Shown here: positions 53,939 through 63,986 of the stretch, in pieces
Layout: every line of letters starts with the position of its first letter
Numbering within the stretch: position 1 is the stretch's first letter
DNA from: Apoderus coryli
Taxonomy: Eukaryota; Arthropoda; Insecta; Coleoptera; Attelabidae
Direction: 5' to 3'
DNA length: 64,000 nucleotides
Assembly: GCA_911728435.2 (NCBI GenBank)
Contig: OU452202.1
Span: forward strand, 13,991,135-14,055,134
Notes under the pieces: model-generated
What the model was told of the DNA's origin: nothing
The model's input: only the letters and a program-made list of their open reading frames with translations
Databases searched by the model: none
Translations under genes and position numbers: made by a program

Positions 53939-55885
53939 GGGTAAAGTACCCAATTGTTGGCACTTTAAGGACTTTGTGTAGTCAACAATAGTGTATTTTT
54001 AACTGTAATAATAAAATATAAGTAACTATATTTTTTATGGATTAACCTATGTCCATTCTAAGCAAATCAATTCAAAATTATGAAAAATATGCAGATTAGA
54101 TTTAAAAAAAAAATAATAGCAATAATATGCTCAAATTCTAATTGTTGGCACTTATAAGCCGGTTGTTGGCACCCCATTTATTGGCACCTTCCAATTTGCT
54201 GACATTCCAATTACTATCATGTAATTAGTCATTGTACCTTAGTTATTGTCATTACACTGGGTAGAATAGGTGCTAGGTAAGTAGGTATGTTGAGTAAGAG
54301 AAACTAGAAGATTATTTGCTACTTGTAACATTTTATTCAAAATATTTTAGTGCAAGAGTTACATACGAAAAATTCTTTAATATACCCTTTCTCACTAAAC
54401 AATCAACGTGATACATCCTATTGCACTTTTGACATCGAATACCTACTCGACTCAAAGTTATGTGTACAAATGAAACACAATCCACTAGTAACTTTGTAGT
54501 TGTGTGATAAACTTACACCGGCACAGTCCTCCTCTTCAAAAAATAGTTGTCTCTTACGATGGACTCATAAGGTTTTGATTTTTCTTCTACTTTTCCCTTA
54601 GGTAATTCGTTAGCTATTTCCACTGGTTCGTCTACATTATTCGTTTCCATAATCTCATCTCGCTTGTCTTTTTCTTCCACTGTCTTCGTAGGTTTCTTAG
54701 TTCTTACGTTGTTCCTATTAGTTTTAGATTTAGGCATTTTCAATAACTTGTATTCTTCCCTTTTTGCTCTTTTTACCTTATTCTCCTCCTTTTTTCTTTC
54801 TTTTTCCTGCCTATCATTCTCCTTTTCTTCTAAATCTTTTTTATATGTTGAGGACACTAATACCAAAGATGTTCTTGCTATATTTCTTTTTCCTGCTCTT
54901 TCTGGTGTTTTTGGTTTCTGAAGAAAGTTTGTAATAGATTTTTTAACTTCTTCCCCTTGCTTGCAGCAATCGTCTCTTTTATTTTGAATATTAGTAATAA
55001 TCTCTTGATCGTTAATTTCTTGTTCTGGTAAATGTTCATATAACTTTTCGTGTTATTCTTTCTTGTACTTCTCTTTTTTCCTTGTTGTTTTGGATATTAG
55101 TCTCATTAATAGCATTTTCTTCCTTGTTAATTTCAACTGAAGACATCTCTGAGTAGTGCTTATTCTGTTCTTTGTCAATATCTCCTGCTTTCACTATGAC
55201 AATATCTTCAATTATGGTGATTTTAGTTGTAAAATTCTTATTTTCAATTTCTTTATCATTTGTCTCTAAAACTATGGGCATAGTCATTATTTCTTCTTCT
55301 GTAAAATTTAATTGTTCTTCGTGTATCTACATCTACTATACTTATGTCGATAGTAGAATTGTCAATTGGATGTTCTGGTTTTAGGCAATCGTAAATATTT
55401 TTTAAGGTCCAAAAATACATGTTTGTCAGATGTAAAATTATAATTTTGCAAATTAGAATATGTGTTTTCGTCTAAAACTTTTTTAAATTCTTCATAGGTT
55501 ATTGATTTTTCTTCATCCGTAACATTATCTGCATTAGGATTTGTACAAGCAGATTCTCAATTTTTCCCAAGACATTTCGAAAAATCTAAGGCGTTGGTAT
55601 TCCACGGCCATAATCCACAGGCCCTAAACACATTTGCTACTGCATCTTTTTCGCTGCAGGTAGGTTGATACTTAAAGTAAATTAGTTAGGTAGGTATTTT
55701 TGAAAAAAGTAATAGCAACACTATAAAAATAATGAGTGTCCACAATCGGTATAATACCAAACCTAAACAATTCTAATAGTTGGCATACGTGCCAATGATT
55801 AGACAATTATATAATAATTATAATTGAAAGAAAATGTAGTTGGGTGCCAACAATTAGTCGAGTGCCAATAATTGGGCACTTTACC
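53939..55885 (-). mobile_element. pogo/Tigger-like transposon with TA target duplication
   Basis: Terminal inverted repeats: GGGTAAAGTACCCAATTGTT plus GGCAC at the left; GGTAAAGTGCCCAATTATTG plus GCAC read inward from the right. TA on both sides (53937-53938, 55886-55887). The word GTGCCAA(C/T)AATT or its complement recurs about four times near each end as subterminal repeats. The coding remnant is on the minus strand. Confidence 0.8.
54513..55680 (-). pseudogene. C-terminal half of a DDE_1 (pogo/Tigger/jerky) transposase
   Basis: AVANVFRACGLWPWNTNALD followed by FSKCLGKN is the conserved segment just after the catalytic domain (family form GFR.TG..P.N...DFSKC). A long, highly charged Lys/Glu-rich region follows (about 55290 to 54513, for example EKENDRQEKERKKEENKVKR), in pieces ending at 55036 and 54513. 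The catalytic domain and N-terminal HTH are absent. Low-complexity charged tails are seen in some of these transposases. Stops and frameshifts make it a pseudogene. Confidence 0.65.
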
Positions 55886-55888
55886 TAG

Positions 55889-56494
55889 TTATAACTTATT
55901 GACACTTCCGGTTATACCGGAATATATTGTACAGCGTGTGCCGGTAAATATGGTAAATATCTCGAATACAAGCAAAACATGAAAAAATAACATGACAAGT
56001 TCCAATATTTTTTGTTCCTGTAGAAGATATAGGACCCTAAAAGGCACCACTAGAAATCGGTTTTCGTAAAATAACTTTTAAAGGTCTTTGTATAAGATAA
56101 CAAAAATTTGATATGATGGACACTAATGAGGAACTCTACTTCAATATACAAAAATAAGTTTTTTTTTCACCAGGGACGGACTAAGTTCTACACCTGGAAT
56201 TATAAAGATTTGTGTAGCCTGAATGTTAATATAAAAATGGTACTTTACCGCTATCGTGAAAAAAACAATAATAAATGAGATGGTGTTCCACGGTGTTTAA
56301 TGAAATTGTAAAAAAAAGTTAAGACAGTGGTTTGTTAGATATGATTTTAATAAAACACTATAATAATGATTATATTTATTTCTTTGTATAAACTTTCAAA
56401 ACATCTTAACTAGTACAACCCGAAAATAAGAATGGTGAGATACCAATACACACGATGCATATTATATTATATCTTAATAGAGATAAGCACTAAT
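55889..56494. other. AT-rich DNA after the pogo-like element
   Basis: The first part is the split-off right piece of the element at 53824. Beyond about 55960 I see nothing recognisable. Confidence 0.4.
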
Positions 56495-56496
56495 CT

Positions 56497-57127
56497 AATA
56501 ATAATAAATGTCTTTATTAACAATAACCTGAACATAAATTACATTCAACAACAAGTTTCAAACAATAAGGTATTGTTAACAGGCGCATGTTCAGCATTGC
56601 TGATATTCTTCATGAACCTGGAGAAATAAAATATTTATGCAACAATAGAAAACCCTTTACATATTATATAGAATACAACCATAATTACATTTACAAATGC
56701 ATAACCTTAAAACTAAGTGAAATAAAAAGATAGAAAGAAGGGATCGATAGGACTATAGGAAATAGGATAGGCTTAACAATTTAACAAACGACACTGCTCA
56801 TCAAATAACATTTCAGATACCTTTAATTTAAACCTCGATATCGAGAGAGACTTGAAATTCTGAGGCAATTTGTTGTACTCTGTAGCTATGGTATATGAAA
56901 AAGATCGTTGAAATAAAGTTATGGGGTGGTATATCAATGATATTCTTTCTTCTTATGTTCAAATTATGAACATCCGTCCTAAAAGTAATTTTATTGAAGA
57001 GATATGGTGGATTTCTGTTTGTAATTATTTTATGAAATAATGTCAGAGAGTGCAATCGTCGTCGGTTCAACATATTAAGCCATTTGGCCTTTTTTAGAGT
57101 GTGGCTTATTCTATCGAATTGCGCTGT
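56497..57127 (-). mobile_element. 5'-truncated LINE fragment
   Basis: The minus strand encodes RRRLHSLTLFHKIITNRNPP and YLFNKITFRTDVHNLNIRRK, the C-terminal region found in CR1/L2/Jockey-like LINEs, plus FISTIFFIYHSYRVQQIASE. It ends in a (TTA)n tail near 56497-56508. The upstream end abuts the minisatellite at 57128. Confidence 0.7.
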
Positions 57128-57503
57128 CAACTTTGCGACTTTCGCAACACCTTTCAAAACATAGCGACTTTCGCTTGCAACTTTGCGACTTTCGTAACAC
57201 AACTTCAAAACTTAGCGACTTTCGCTTACAATTTGCGACTTTTGCAATACAACTTCAAAACTTAGCGACTTTCGCTTTCAATTTGCGACTTTCGCAACAC
57301 AACTTCAAAACTTAGCGACTTTCGCTTTCAATTTGCGACGTTTGCAATACAACTTCAAAACTTAGCGACATTCGCTTTCAATTTGCGACTTTCGCAACAC
57401 AACTTCAAAACTTAGCGACTTTGACTTTCTATTTGCGACTTTCGCAACACAACTTTAAAACTTAGCGACTTTCGCTTGCAACTTTGCGACTTTCGCAACA
57501 CAA
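57128..57503. repeat. 50-bp minisatellite, about 7.5 units
   Basis: The unit is GCGACTTTCGCAACACAACT, TCAAAACTTA, GCGACTTTCG, CTTTCAATTT. The word GCGACTTTCG occurs twice per unit, so the array seems to have grown from a 25-bp half unit. Units differ by a few substitutions. Confidence 0.9.
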
Positions 57504-57535
57504 TTTTAGTATAATTTACTTTACATAGGTACTCG

Positions 57536-58095
57536 TCAAATGCCCCTATTTAAAACAATGGCATTTCATTAAGGGCGTACTGACGTAGGGATTGTTAACC
57601 CCCTTTTTCCTTTTTGTATATCCGTCCAACATGGCCCCCTTCTAATGTTATGCAATCCCTAGCTCTATGAATTGAAGATTGTTGGACCTTCCACAGTGCT
57701 GCAACATTGCTCCTTATTTCACGACAATGAAAAGTGTTCTAATAAGTTTTCCCTAGTGTGAACCGGTGTGGAATGGACTCTAATGTCCACACAAGAAAAA
57801 ATCTATAGGGGATTAAAGTCCGGTGATCGAGGAGGCCAAGCAAGTGGTCCTCCTCTTCCTAACCAACGATTTTCAAAAGTCACATTTAAATTATTAATTA
57901 TTTTACATAAAAAGTACTTTATCTCGAAACCGGTTTATTTTATCGATATCGAAAACGAGTATCATTTTTATAGCAAAATGTTTAAGCTATTTAAAAACTG
58001 CTTCAGACGCATTAAAAAAAAAGAAGGGTTAACAGTCCCTAGGTCAGTACGCCCCTGGCGCCTTAATGAAATGCCATTGTTTTAAATAGGGTTCC
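57536..58095 (-). mobile_element. mariner-type deletion derivative with inverted repeats of about 65 bp
   Basis: The left end, CCCTATTTAAAACAATGGCA through TTTCATTAAGGGCGTACTGACGTAGGGA, faces its inverted copy at 58025-58095. Inside, the minus strand has RWLGRGGPLAWPPRSPDFNP, the third catalytic Asp region of a Tc1/mariner-type transposase, with a stop right after NPL. The rest of the gene is deleted. Confidence 0.75.
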
Positions 58096-58384
58096 TCGAC
58101 GATTGCCAAAATTGCATTAATTTATACGAGGCGAATCAACAGTTATCATTGAAAAACTGAATTTCAGGTTTAGTTTTTAAGGGCTCATAACTTTGCTGTG
58201 AAGGCCGATTAGACATTATATGAACTTATAACCTTCTTTTTTCACAACCTACCCCAATCCGAGAGATTGCCCACATATTCAAGGAAATCCTGTATATATG
58301 AGATAGAGAGATAAGTATAGTAATTAGAACATGATAAACTAATTCAACTTCCTACCTAACTGCTTTGGTCAAAAATTAGAAATA

Positions 58385-58690
58385 AAAAAAAAATATGCAA
58401 GAGCAAGGATCGAACCCAGGACCTTCCTAAACCCAAAGCCACGCCGATGCCACGATGATACCAAATACCAAAAGTGATATCAGATAAAATGCTTTCAAAT
58501 AATATCACTCGACCTCTACTGCAATTTGAAAATTCACAGGGCTAATGCGATTTGAACCAAAAATTAATGGCTTTATCCTAGGACTTCCCGAAACTGATAT
58601 ACCAAAATTTGACTCAATTGGTTGAAGCGTTTAGGCGCTATCATGGAAGAATACTTACAGATACACAGGCAGACATACTGCTTCAATCTG
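58385..58690 (-). repeat. dispersed repeat with tRNA-like end, copy 2
   Basis: Minus-strand relative of 7530-7925: TATTCTTCCATGATAGCGCC, then the CAATTGAG and TTTTTGGTT.AAATCGC blocks, then a tRNA-like part with B box CTGGGTTCGATCC and a T-run (plus-strand A-run at 58383-58392). The anticodon region has changed. A hAT element inserted at its left end (58707-59659). Confidence 0.6.
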
Positions 58691-58706
58691 GAAATGGACT
58701 TAATCG

Positions 58707-59659
58707 TCTCAGGGTAGTGATGCAAAATTACGGGTAATTTATTTTTTGGTAAGAACATTGGAAATATTACGTAATATTACGTAATTTTAGGTAATATTAG
58801 GTAATATTGCTGAACAACTTAGCAAAAGCTGGTTTTACAATATGCAAAGAAGCTTTAACAAATTAAACAATAATTGCCTCAACTATATAGCTCTAAAAGG
58901 TCAATAAAACACAAAATAAACTGAAATCTGAAACTATATAGTTTTATGCCTAATACAAATTTTATAATAAAAAAAAATAAGTTCAGTATACAGGTTATGT
59001 TTATTAGAAATAACAACATAATATATTATTTTGATGTGCAGTAGTAAACATAAAGATTATATGAAAACAAAATATATAAATAAATATTAACTCTTGATTA
59101 ATAATTAAAAAAGGTAACTTGTGTTTTTATCACAACATATCACAAACTGAAAAAAATCCTTAAAACTTAATCACACAATTCTTAGATAGGCCAAAGAATA
59201 GGTACATATAATAAAAATATATATTTAGTCATTATTTGCTAAACCCTCATCCGCAGACAAATCTTCGGATAAATCAGATTCAGTTTCATTAAAAGTATTT
59301 GTAACTGTTGATGGGGTTATTAATGCAACATTTTTCATTTCGGCACGGTTATTGTGTAAGAATTTCCGATTAGATGGTATGTAAACGAGCTTCACATATT
59401 ATAGCGATGGCGTAAGAACTAAGCAACAGCTATCACTAGACGTGCTGCAGCATGTTGAAACAAGCAGTAAGACCGTTAGGTACCAACTTTAACGTAATAT
59501 TGAAGTGAATATTACCGGGAATATTACCCCGAAAATTAACGAAATTTTTCGGAAATATTACAGTAACAATGTAACGTTACCGGATGGTAGAGGTAATATT
59601 ACCTAATATAACTGGAATTTCTGATGGTAATATTCGGACCGTGCATCACTATCTCAGGG
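58707..59659 (-). mobile_element. hAT transposon relict with 8-bp target duplication
   Basis: The element is 58715-59651: it starts TAGTGATGCA and ends TGCATCACTA, between two copies of TCTCAGGG (58707-58714 and 59652-59659). A perfect 8-bp duplication and a TAG.G.TGCA end are hallmarks of hAT. Subterminal words such as GGTAATATTA repeat on both sides. The minus strand at 59229-59400 still encodes KLVYIPSNRKFL and an acidic tail (ETESDLSEDLSADEGLANND, stop), which fits the end of a hAT transposase. The rest is lost. Confidence 0.85.
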
Positions 59660-60854
59660 AACTCCAAAATGATTATATCCGTCTTAATCTCATTTTTAGC
59701 GTGTTCACAATACTTTCCCTATATGAATCGGGATAGAAAATTTGAACTTGTCATCTCTTTTTTCATGTTCTGCTTGTATCCGACAGATTTCCTACATTTT
59801 CCGGGACACCCTCTATAACATCCAATAAATACTATTTCTAAATTAAAACAAATCTTTGCAATGAGGCCACATTGTGTATAAATAATAAATTTAAATAATC
59901 GAACAGGTATACCAAAACAAACATAAATCTGGTTATATTATTCATATGATGAAAAGTAAAAAAAAATACATTAGATTTAATCACTAGGCTTTCATTGCAA
60001 TCTCATATCAATGGTGAATTATTTTTAATTTGATTTCAAAAATAGATTCGGACTCTATTTTCGGAGCAGTTGTAAATTTTGAATGGTAGAACAACATAAA
60101 TATGCACATGGTCATAAAAAGAAGTTGATCATTTGTTATAAAAAAATTTAGAAAGATTTTGTTTTGTTCCAGTTTTTTCTGTCTTTTTTATTTTTGTCTG
60201 TAAAATGTTTTTCACGCAAAATCGAAAGGGAAACTTATTGTTTCAGTAATAGCTATGGTTTTTTTGTGTTTAGGAAACTCAGCAGAAGTAGGAGTTGTGA
60301 AATGTTGAGTTCTGCTTGTTTTAATAAGTAGGAGGTAAATAATTACTGTTAGGAAATAGCGCTACAATTTTGTTAGGAACATTTTAATAATATTAAAGTT
60401 ATTTTATTGCATTATTAATAAACAATTCCAATATTGCCAATAAGGTTCAGGGAGTGGAGTTTTTGTTTTGTTTTTTGGAGTATTGTATAAAATCATATAT
60501 CTAAGTATGTTTACAAATTAATCTCAGGTATACTGTACGCAGAACAACAAACGAACAAAATTATTAATATTTAATAATAATATTAATGACTCAATTCAAT
60601 GAATTAACAATAACAAAATATATCACGAAAATTAGCTTTAAATATATGTATTTAATGTATTTTTATAATTTTATAGATACTCATATCTTTGTACAAAAAA
60701 TGCTAAAGGGAAATCCTTGGAATCAGTTATTTAAATTTAGAAAATATGTTAGCTGAGCGAACTATTTTTTTAATTATTACCGGTTTTTTAAAACGCTTGT
60801 TATTTACTGAGATTGTTATTAATTATTAAAATGTTTAATAAAAACTACAAAAAT
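59660..60854. other. AT-rich spacer between the hAT relict and the host gene
   Basis: No coding sequence. A CCGGGACACCCTC end near 59803 may belong to a mariner-type fragment. Confidence 0.4.
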
Positions 60855-60873
60855 ATTATTGAAAAAAAATCTC

Positions 60874-60879
60874 TTTATT
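60874..60879 (-). terminator. polyadenylation signal AATAAA
   Basis: AATAAA on the minus strand, followed by a T-rich stretch; the likely transcript end of the host gene. Other AATAAA words occur in this AT-rich DNA, so the choice rests on its position at the end of the motif-rich, transposon-free stretch. Confidence 0.4.
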
Positions 60880-61034
60880 TATAAATGATAGGTACATACT
60901 AATTACAAACAAAAATACAGTATACTTACAGAAAACATAGAACTATAAAAATTATACACAAAAAAACTTAACTAATGAAAGTACAATGGTAGCGAGTTTT
61001 AAGTACCTACCTACTTAAACAATATAACACAAAT

Positions 61035-61842
61035 TAAAGCTTAACATCTTACAACTAACTAAAAATTAAAAATGAAATCAAAAAACACTAATTAGCAAAT
61101 GTAAAACTAAATCTAAACACATTTAAAATTTTTAATTAAAATGAAAATTCATAAAAAGACAAAAACTATATTTTAAAGCTACCCTTCATAATTATGATCA
61201 AGTCGTTAAGCTGAACCAAATAATAATATCACAGATAATATAGAAAACTAACATAATATAATATTACTTATTACTTAAATTAATCACACAGCTTTATGAG
61301 CACTTTCTTTTAGAGAAACCTAAAAAATATGTAAACTCTCATATTAAGCTAATATTTTTATAGTGTTAAATCCTCTAATACAAGTGCAGAATACAATGTA
61401 AAAAAATTGTGCAGTAATAAAATTTTTATATCATAATTAACTTAGATTCTATATAATATGCATGCATTATATACAAAATTGACACGATTCGGCCTTTTTA
61501 TGCATTATAGTTGCATGAGCTTTCTAGCAAAAGCTCAAAACAAAATGCACTATACTTATTTCTAAATTTTAAAATCTAATATCAAGATTAAAGCTTTCAC
61601 TATATCACAGCATTTAAAACTTAAAATTAAGGCAATTATATTATTAATAATTAATAAACAATCTAGGATTTAATGGAAGCACTAAGATTGCATAACAAAT
61701 AAAATGAGTAATTCTGAATTATACATAATGAAAATCGAAAAACCAACTTAAAGCTTGAGCAAATGTTGAAGTGTGTCTAAACAATATACAGTTGTAATTT
61801 ACGAAGAAAGCTAACATTTAAAGCTGAGGAAAACTTAAAGCT
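61035..61842 (-). promoter_or_regulatory. six Brd boxes (AGCTTTA), miR-4/miR-79 type seed sites
   Basis: AGCTTTA on the minus strand at 61035-61041, 61174-61180, 61589-61595, 61749-61755, 61819-61825 and 61836-61842. In insects this heptamer is the Brd box bound by the miR-4/miR-79 seed. With an assumed 25% GC, about 0.3 copies would be expected in 2.7 kb. Confidence 0.65.
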
Positions 61843-62926
61843 TTTATAAATATCACAGATGAAACTAACAATGTAATAATTATGTACACAGATGAGTACT
61901 TAAAAATCCATACAGATACATCTAAAAAAGCAATCGCCAAAATATTTTCTAATAATGAATATATGAAAATTAAGTGACGGAATATCTTAAAGTGACCTAT
62001 AAACTAAATTCTAAATTAATATTGCACTTAAAATACTTCTAAAAAGTTTAAAAAAATTAGCCTTAAGATGAATATTGCACAACACACACACATTAAAAGA
62101 TTATGAACATATACAGGGGACGTCGAAAAATAATATTGTGGAAGTCATAACTAAAATTTAAGTTACTAGTAATAATTTATGTATTATCAACAGTGTACCT
62201 ACTGGGTATATTTCCTTCATAGAATTTATAATTATTGTACATAATATTTTCGGTGACCCGGTATAGCAGAAACTTTTATGCTATTATGTTGTTGAATTAT
62301 ATAAGAAATAATTAATTAAATCTTTGCTGAGTCTAACAGGTTTTTAAAGTTTGCTTACTCTAAATGAGAACCAAATAACAAATGAGATTGTGAATTCAAC
62401 GTTTTGTTTTTTCATATCATAATCATAATAATAGCATAAATTTCTAATATTTAAAATATAAAAAGAATAATACCTATATTGCACCAATTAATAAATACGA
62501 TATCCAAACCGAACGAAACGAAATATATGAAATTCTGAGTTTAGAGAGATTATAATTTTTAAAAAGAAAAAATAAAATGAACAAATATTTGTAAATTGAA
62601 AAAGAAATGACTAACAGAACACCTCCAGTTTGATGTACGATTGTTTTTTTTTCGGCAAGCAGAACGTGTAAGGTTCGAGGTTGGACTTGAACCTAACATG
62701 TTCTGCATATTTTTTTTTATTTACAAATTTTATAGTTCATTTCATTTTGTCTTTAAATAATTTAAGCCAACCTACCCGTAAAAGCTTATTAGTTTTATCA
62801 AATTATATACACTTAGTTGGGAACCATAATAAGAAAAATATTTAAAACTGCTATTATATACCAGAGACAAATTTACTAAACAAAAATATTTATATTGCAC
62901 AACTTTTTGAATAACCTAATATCACA
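61227..62926 (-). promoter_or_regulatory. four K boxes (TGTGATA), miR-2/miR-13 family sites
   Basis: CTGTGATA (full 8-mer) on the minus strand at positions ending 61227, 61603 and 61851 (plus-strand TATCACAG 61227-61234, 61603-61610, 61851-61858), and TGTGATA at 62920-62926. K boxes are complementary to the miR-2/6/11/13/308 seed and mediate repression in insect 3' UTRs. Confidence 0.65.
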
Positions 62927-63220
62927 ATTTATATTCAATATAACAATATCTAAACCCTAACCCTAATACTATTTAAAAAAAAGCAAATAGCTTTTATTTT
63001 TGTTATTTACAGAAGTTTTAAGGCAAAAAAAAAAAGTAATGACCTGTAACGATACCGAAGTAAGATTTCTCAGACAGACGCGGAATCACACATTTGGGTT
63101 TTTTCAGTCGACGTTCAGCTTCATTCAAATCTTCCTTAGGACATTAAACCATAGTTCTCAGTTGTCATTAAACACGAAATGAATATTAGATTTTAATTTC
63201 TATAAACAATATTATTTACA
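61468..63220 (-). promoter_or_regulatory. Pumilio-type UGUANAUA words
   Basis: The minus strand matches TGTANATA at 61468-61475, 61881-61888, 62718-62725, 62804-62811, 63004-63011 and 63213-63220. The word is AT-rich, so about one would be expected by chance; six is suggestive only. Confidence 0.4.
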
Positions 63221-63519
63221 TAAAATGTATGCCAATTCTATTTAGGGAAACATGAGATGATCAGTGGTGTGATGCCTTGAGGAACCATATTAAACCGAAA
63301 CGGCGACTTAAAAAACAAAGTTTTGCATTCTGCCCCTCTAATTTAATAATTACGAACGAATGACCTGTTTTAAAATTTAAGTTTCCATAAAAAAAGGCCT
63401 AACTGAATCTAAGTGTGCGAGTTTGACAAAAATTGAAATAATAAATTTATATAAATTTCTTTTCTCGCACAGAAATTGCACAACCATTTAAAATAAACAT
63501 CTAAAAATTAATATTGCAC
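62020..63519 (-). promoter_or_regulatory. five GTGCAATA sites (miR-92/310 family 8-mers)
   Basis: GTGCAATA on the minus strand at 62020-62027, 62073-62080, 62477-62484, 62893-62900 and 63512-63519, plus GTGCAATT at 63474-63481. GTGCAAT is the complement of the miR-92/25/310 seed. Flanking bases differ between sites, so they are not copies of a longer repeat. Confidence 0.65.
62659..62706. other. strong 18-bp hairpin in the 3' UTR
   Basis: GCAGAACGTGTAAGGTTC and GAACCTAACATGTTCTGC pair over 18 positions around a 12-base loop. On the plus strand there is one G-U and one A-A mismatch; on the minus strand (the host transcript) one A-C and one U-U. It is flanked by T-runs. Confidence 0.7.
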
Positions 63520-63597
63520 GTTTACTACATACTCAGCTTAACGAAAAGATCATTAGAAACAAAAAACAATAAAGAAATTAAACCTAACCTTAAAATT

Positions 63598-63861
63598 CTA
63601 ATTATTACCAGACTTACTATTACTACTAGTATTACATAATTCTATAATTTCATTTACCAAATTTTCATTGATCTCGTTGTCATGACATGTGGAGTACGCT
63701 AATGAATTATTCAATACAATTGAAGCACTTGGCATTTGTTGATCATTGTTGTTGACAATGCCACTTGTTACTTTCGTCAACTCCTCAAACTTGGACCAGT
63801 ACAGGTTCAGGTTCACACGTGCACTTGTCACGATTGTGCGAGGTAGACGCGGCCGTAAAGG
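63598..63861 (-). CDS. terminal coding exon of an unidentified host gene
   Basis: The exon starts after the acceptor CTAATTTTAG and reads PLRPRLPRTIVTSARVNLNL, then YWSKFEELTKVTSGIVNNND, QQMPSASIVLNNSLAYSTCH and DNEINENLVNEIIELCNTSS, ending SNSKSGNN and a stop at 63598-63600. 87 codons, phase 0. The first 35 residues have the look of a conserved segment; the rest is Asn/Ser-rich. I do not recognise the protein. Joined to the exon fragment at 63987-64000, the frame continues as HIRE-PLRPR. The splice signals and the well-formed UTR make this the best host gene in the window. Confidence 0.7.
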   Translation of the reverse strand, partial: PLRPRLPRTIVTSARVNLNLYWSKFEELTKVTSGIVNNNDQQMPSASIVLNNSLAYSTCHDNEINENLVNEIIELCNTSSNSKSGNN

Positions 63862-63986
63862 CTAAAATTAGAAATAAAAATAAACTTTAATATGTAGTTA
63901 TATCAATTTGTTCAAAGTTACGAAGTTTATTATTTTCGATACTTTGATATTATAATATTTGGTAAAAAATATTTAAAGAAACTCAC
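63862..63986 (-). other. 125-bp intron
   Basis: GTGAGT at the 5' end (exon ..CGAGAG|GTGAGT) and ..CTAATTTTAG at the 3' end; AT-rich. CTAAT close to the acceptor could serve as a branch point. Phase 0. Confidence 0.7.

Larger units (their letters stand above)
60855..63597 (-). other. probable 3' untranslated region of the minus-strand host gene
   Basis: A stretch of about 2.7 kb directly after the stop codon at 63598, without clear transposon structure in an otherwise transposon-packed window. It ends near an AATAAA signal (60874-60879). Insect microRNA target words are concentrated on the transcribed (minus) strand, as listed separately. One weak hammerhead-like trace on the plus strand (63262-63304) might be a transposon remnant. 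The extent of the UTR is inferred. Confidence 0.65.

Noticed and set aside
54664..54921. Open frame on the plus strand rich in Ser/Phe/Leu, resembling a membrane protein
   Set aside because: It is the antisense shadow of the Lys/Glu-rich pogo transposase tail (54513-54866, minus). Hydrophobic composition follows from reading AAA/GAA codons backwards.
57133..57315. Repetitive protein frame (LSDFRLQ repeats) on the plus strand
   Set aside because: It is only the 50-bp minisatellite read in frame; no start context and no conservation beyond the DNA repeat.
62953..62967. Telomere-like CCCTAACCCTAA
   Set aside because: Only about two repeats inside AT-rich DNA; too short to be an interstitial telomere tract, and insects usually have TTAGG.
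63262..63304. Hammerhead ribozyme in the 3' UTR (GTGTGATG...CCGAAACGG)
   Set aside because: The CUGAUGA core is badly altered and stem II does not pair. It may be a very old relic, but I cannot support a ribozyme.
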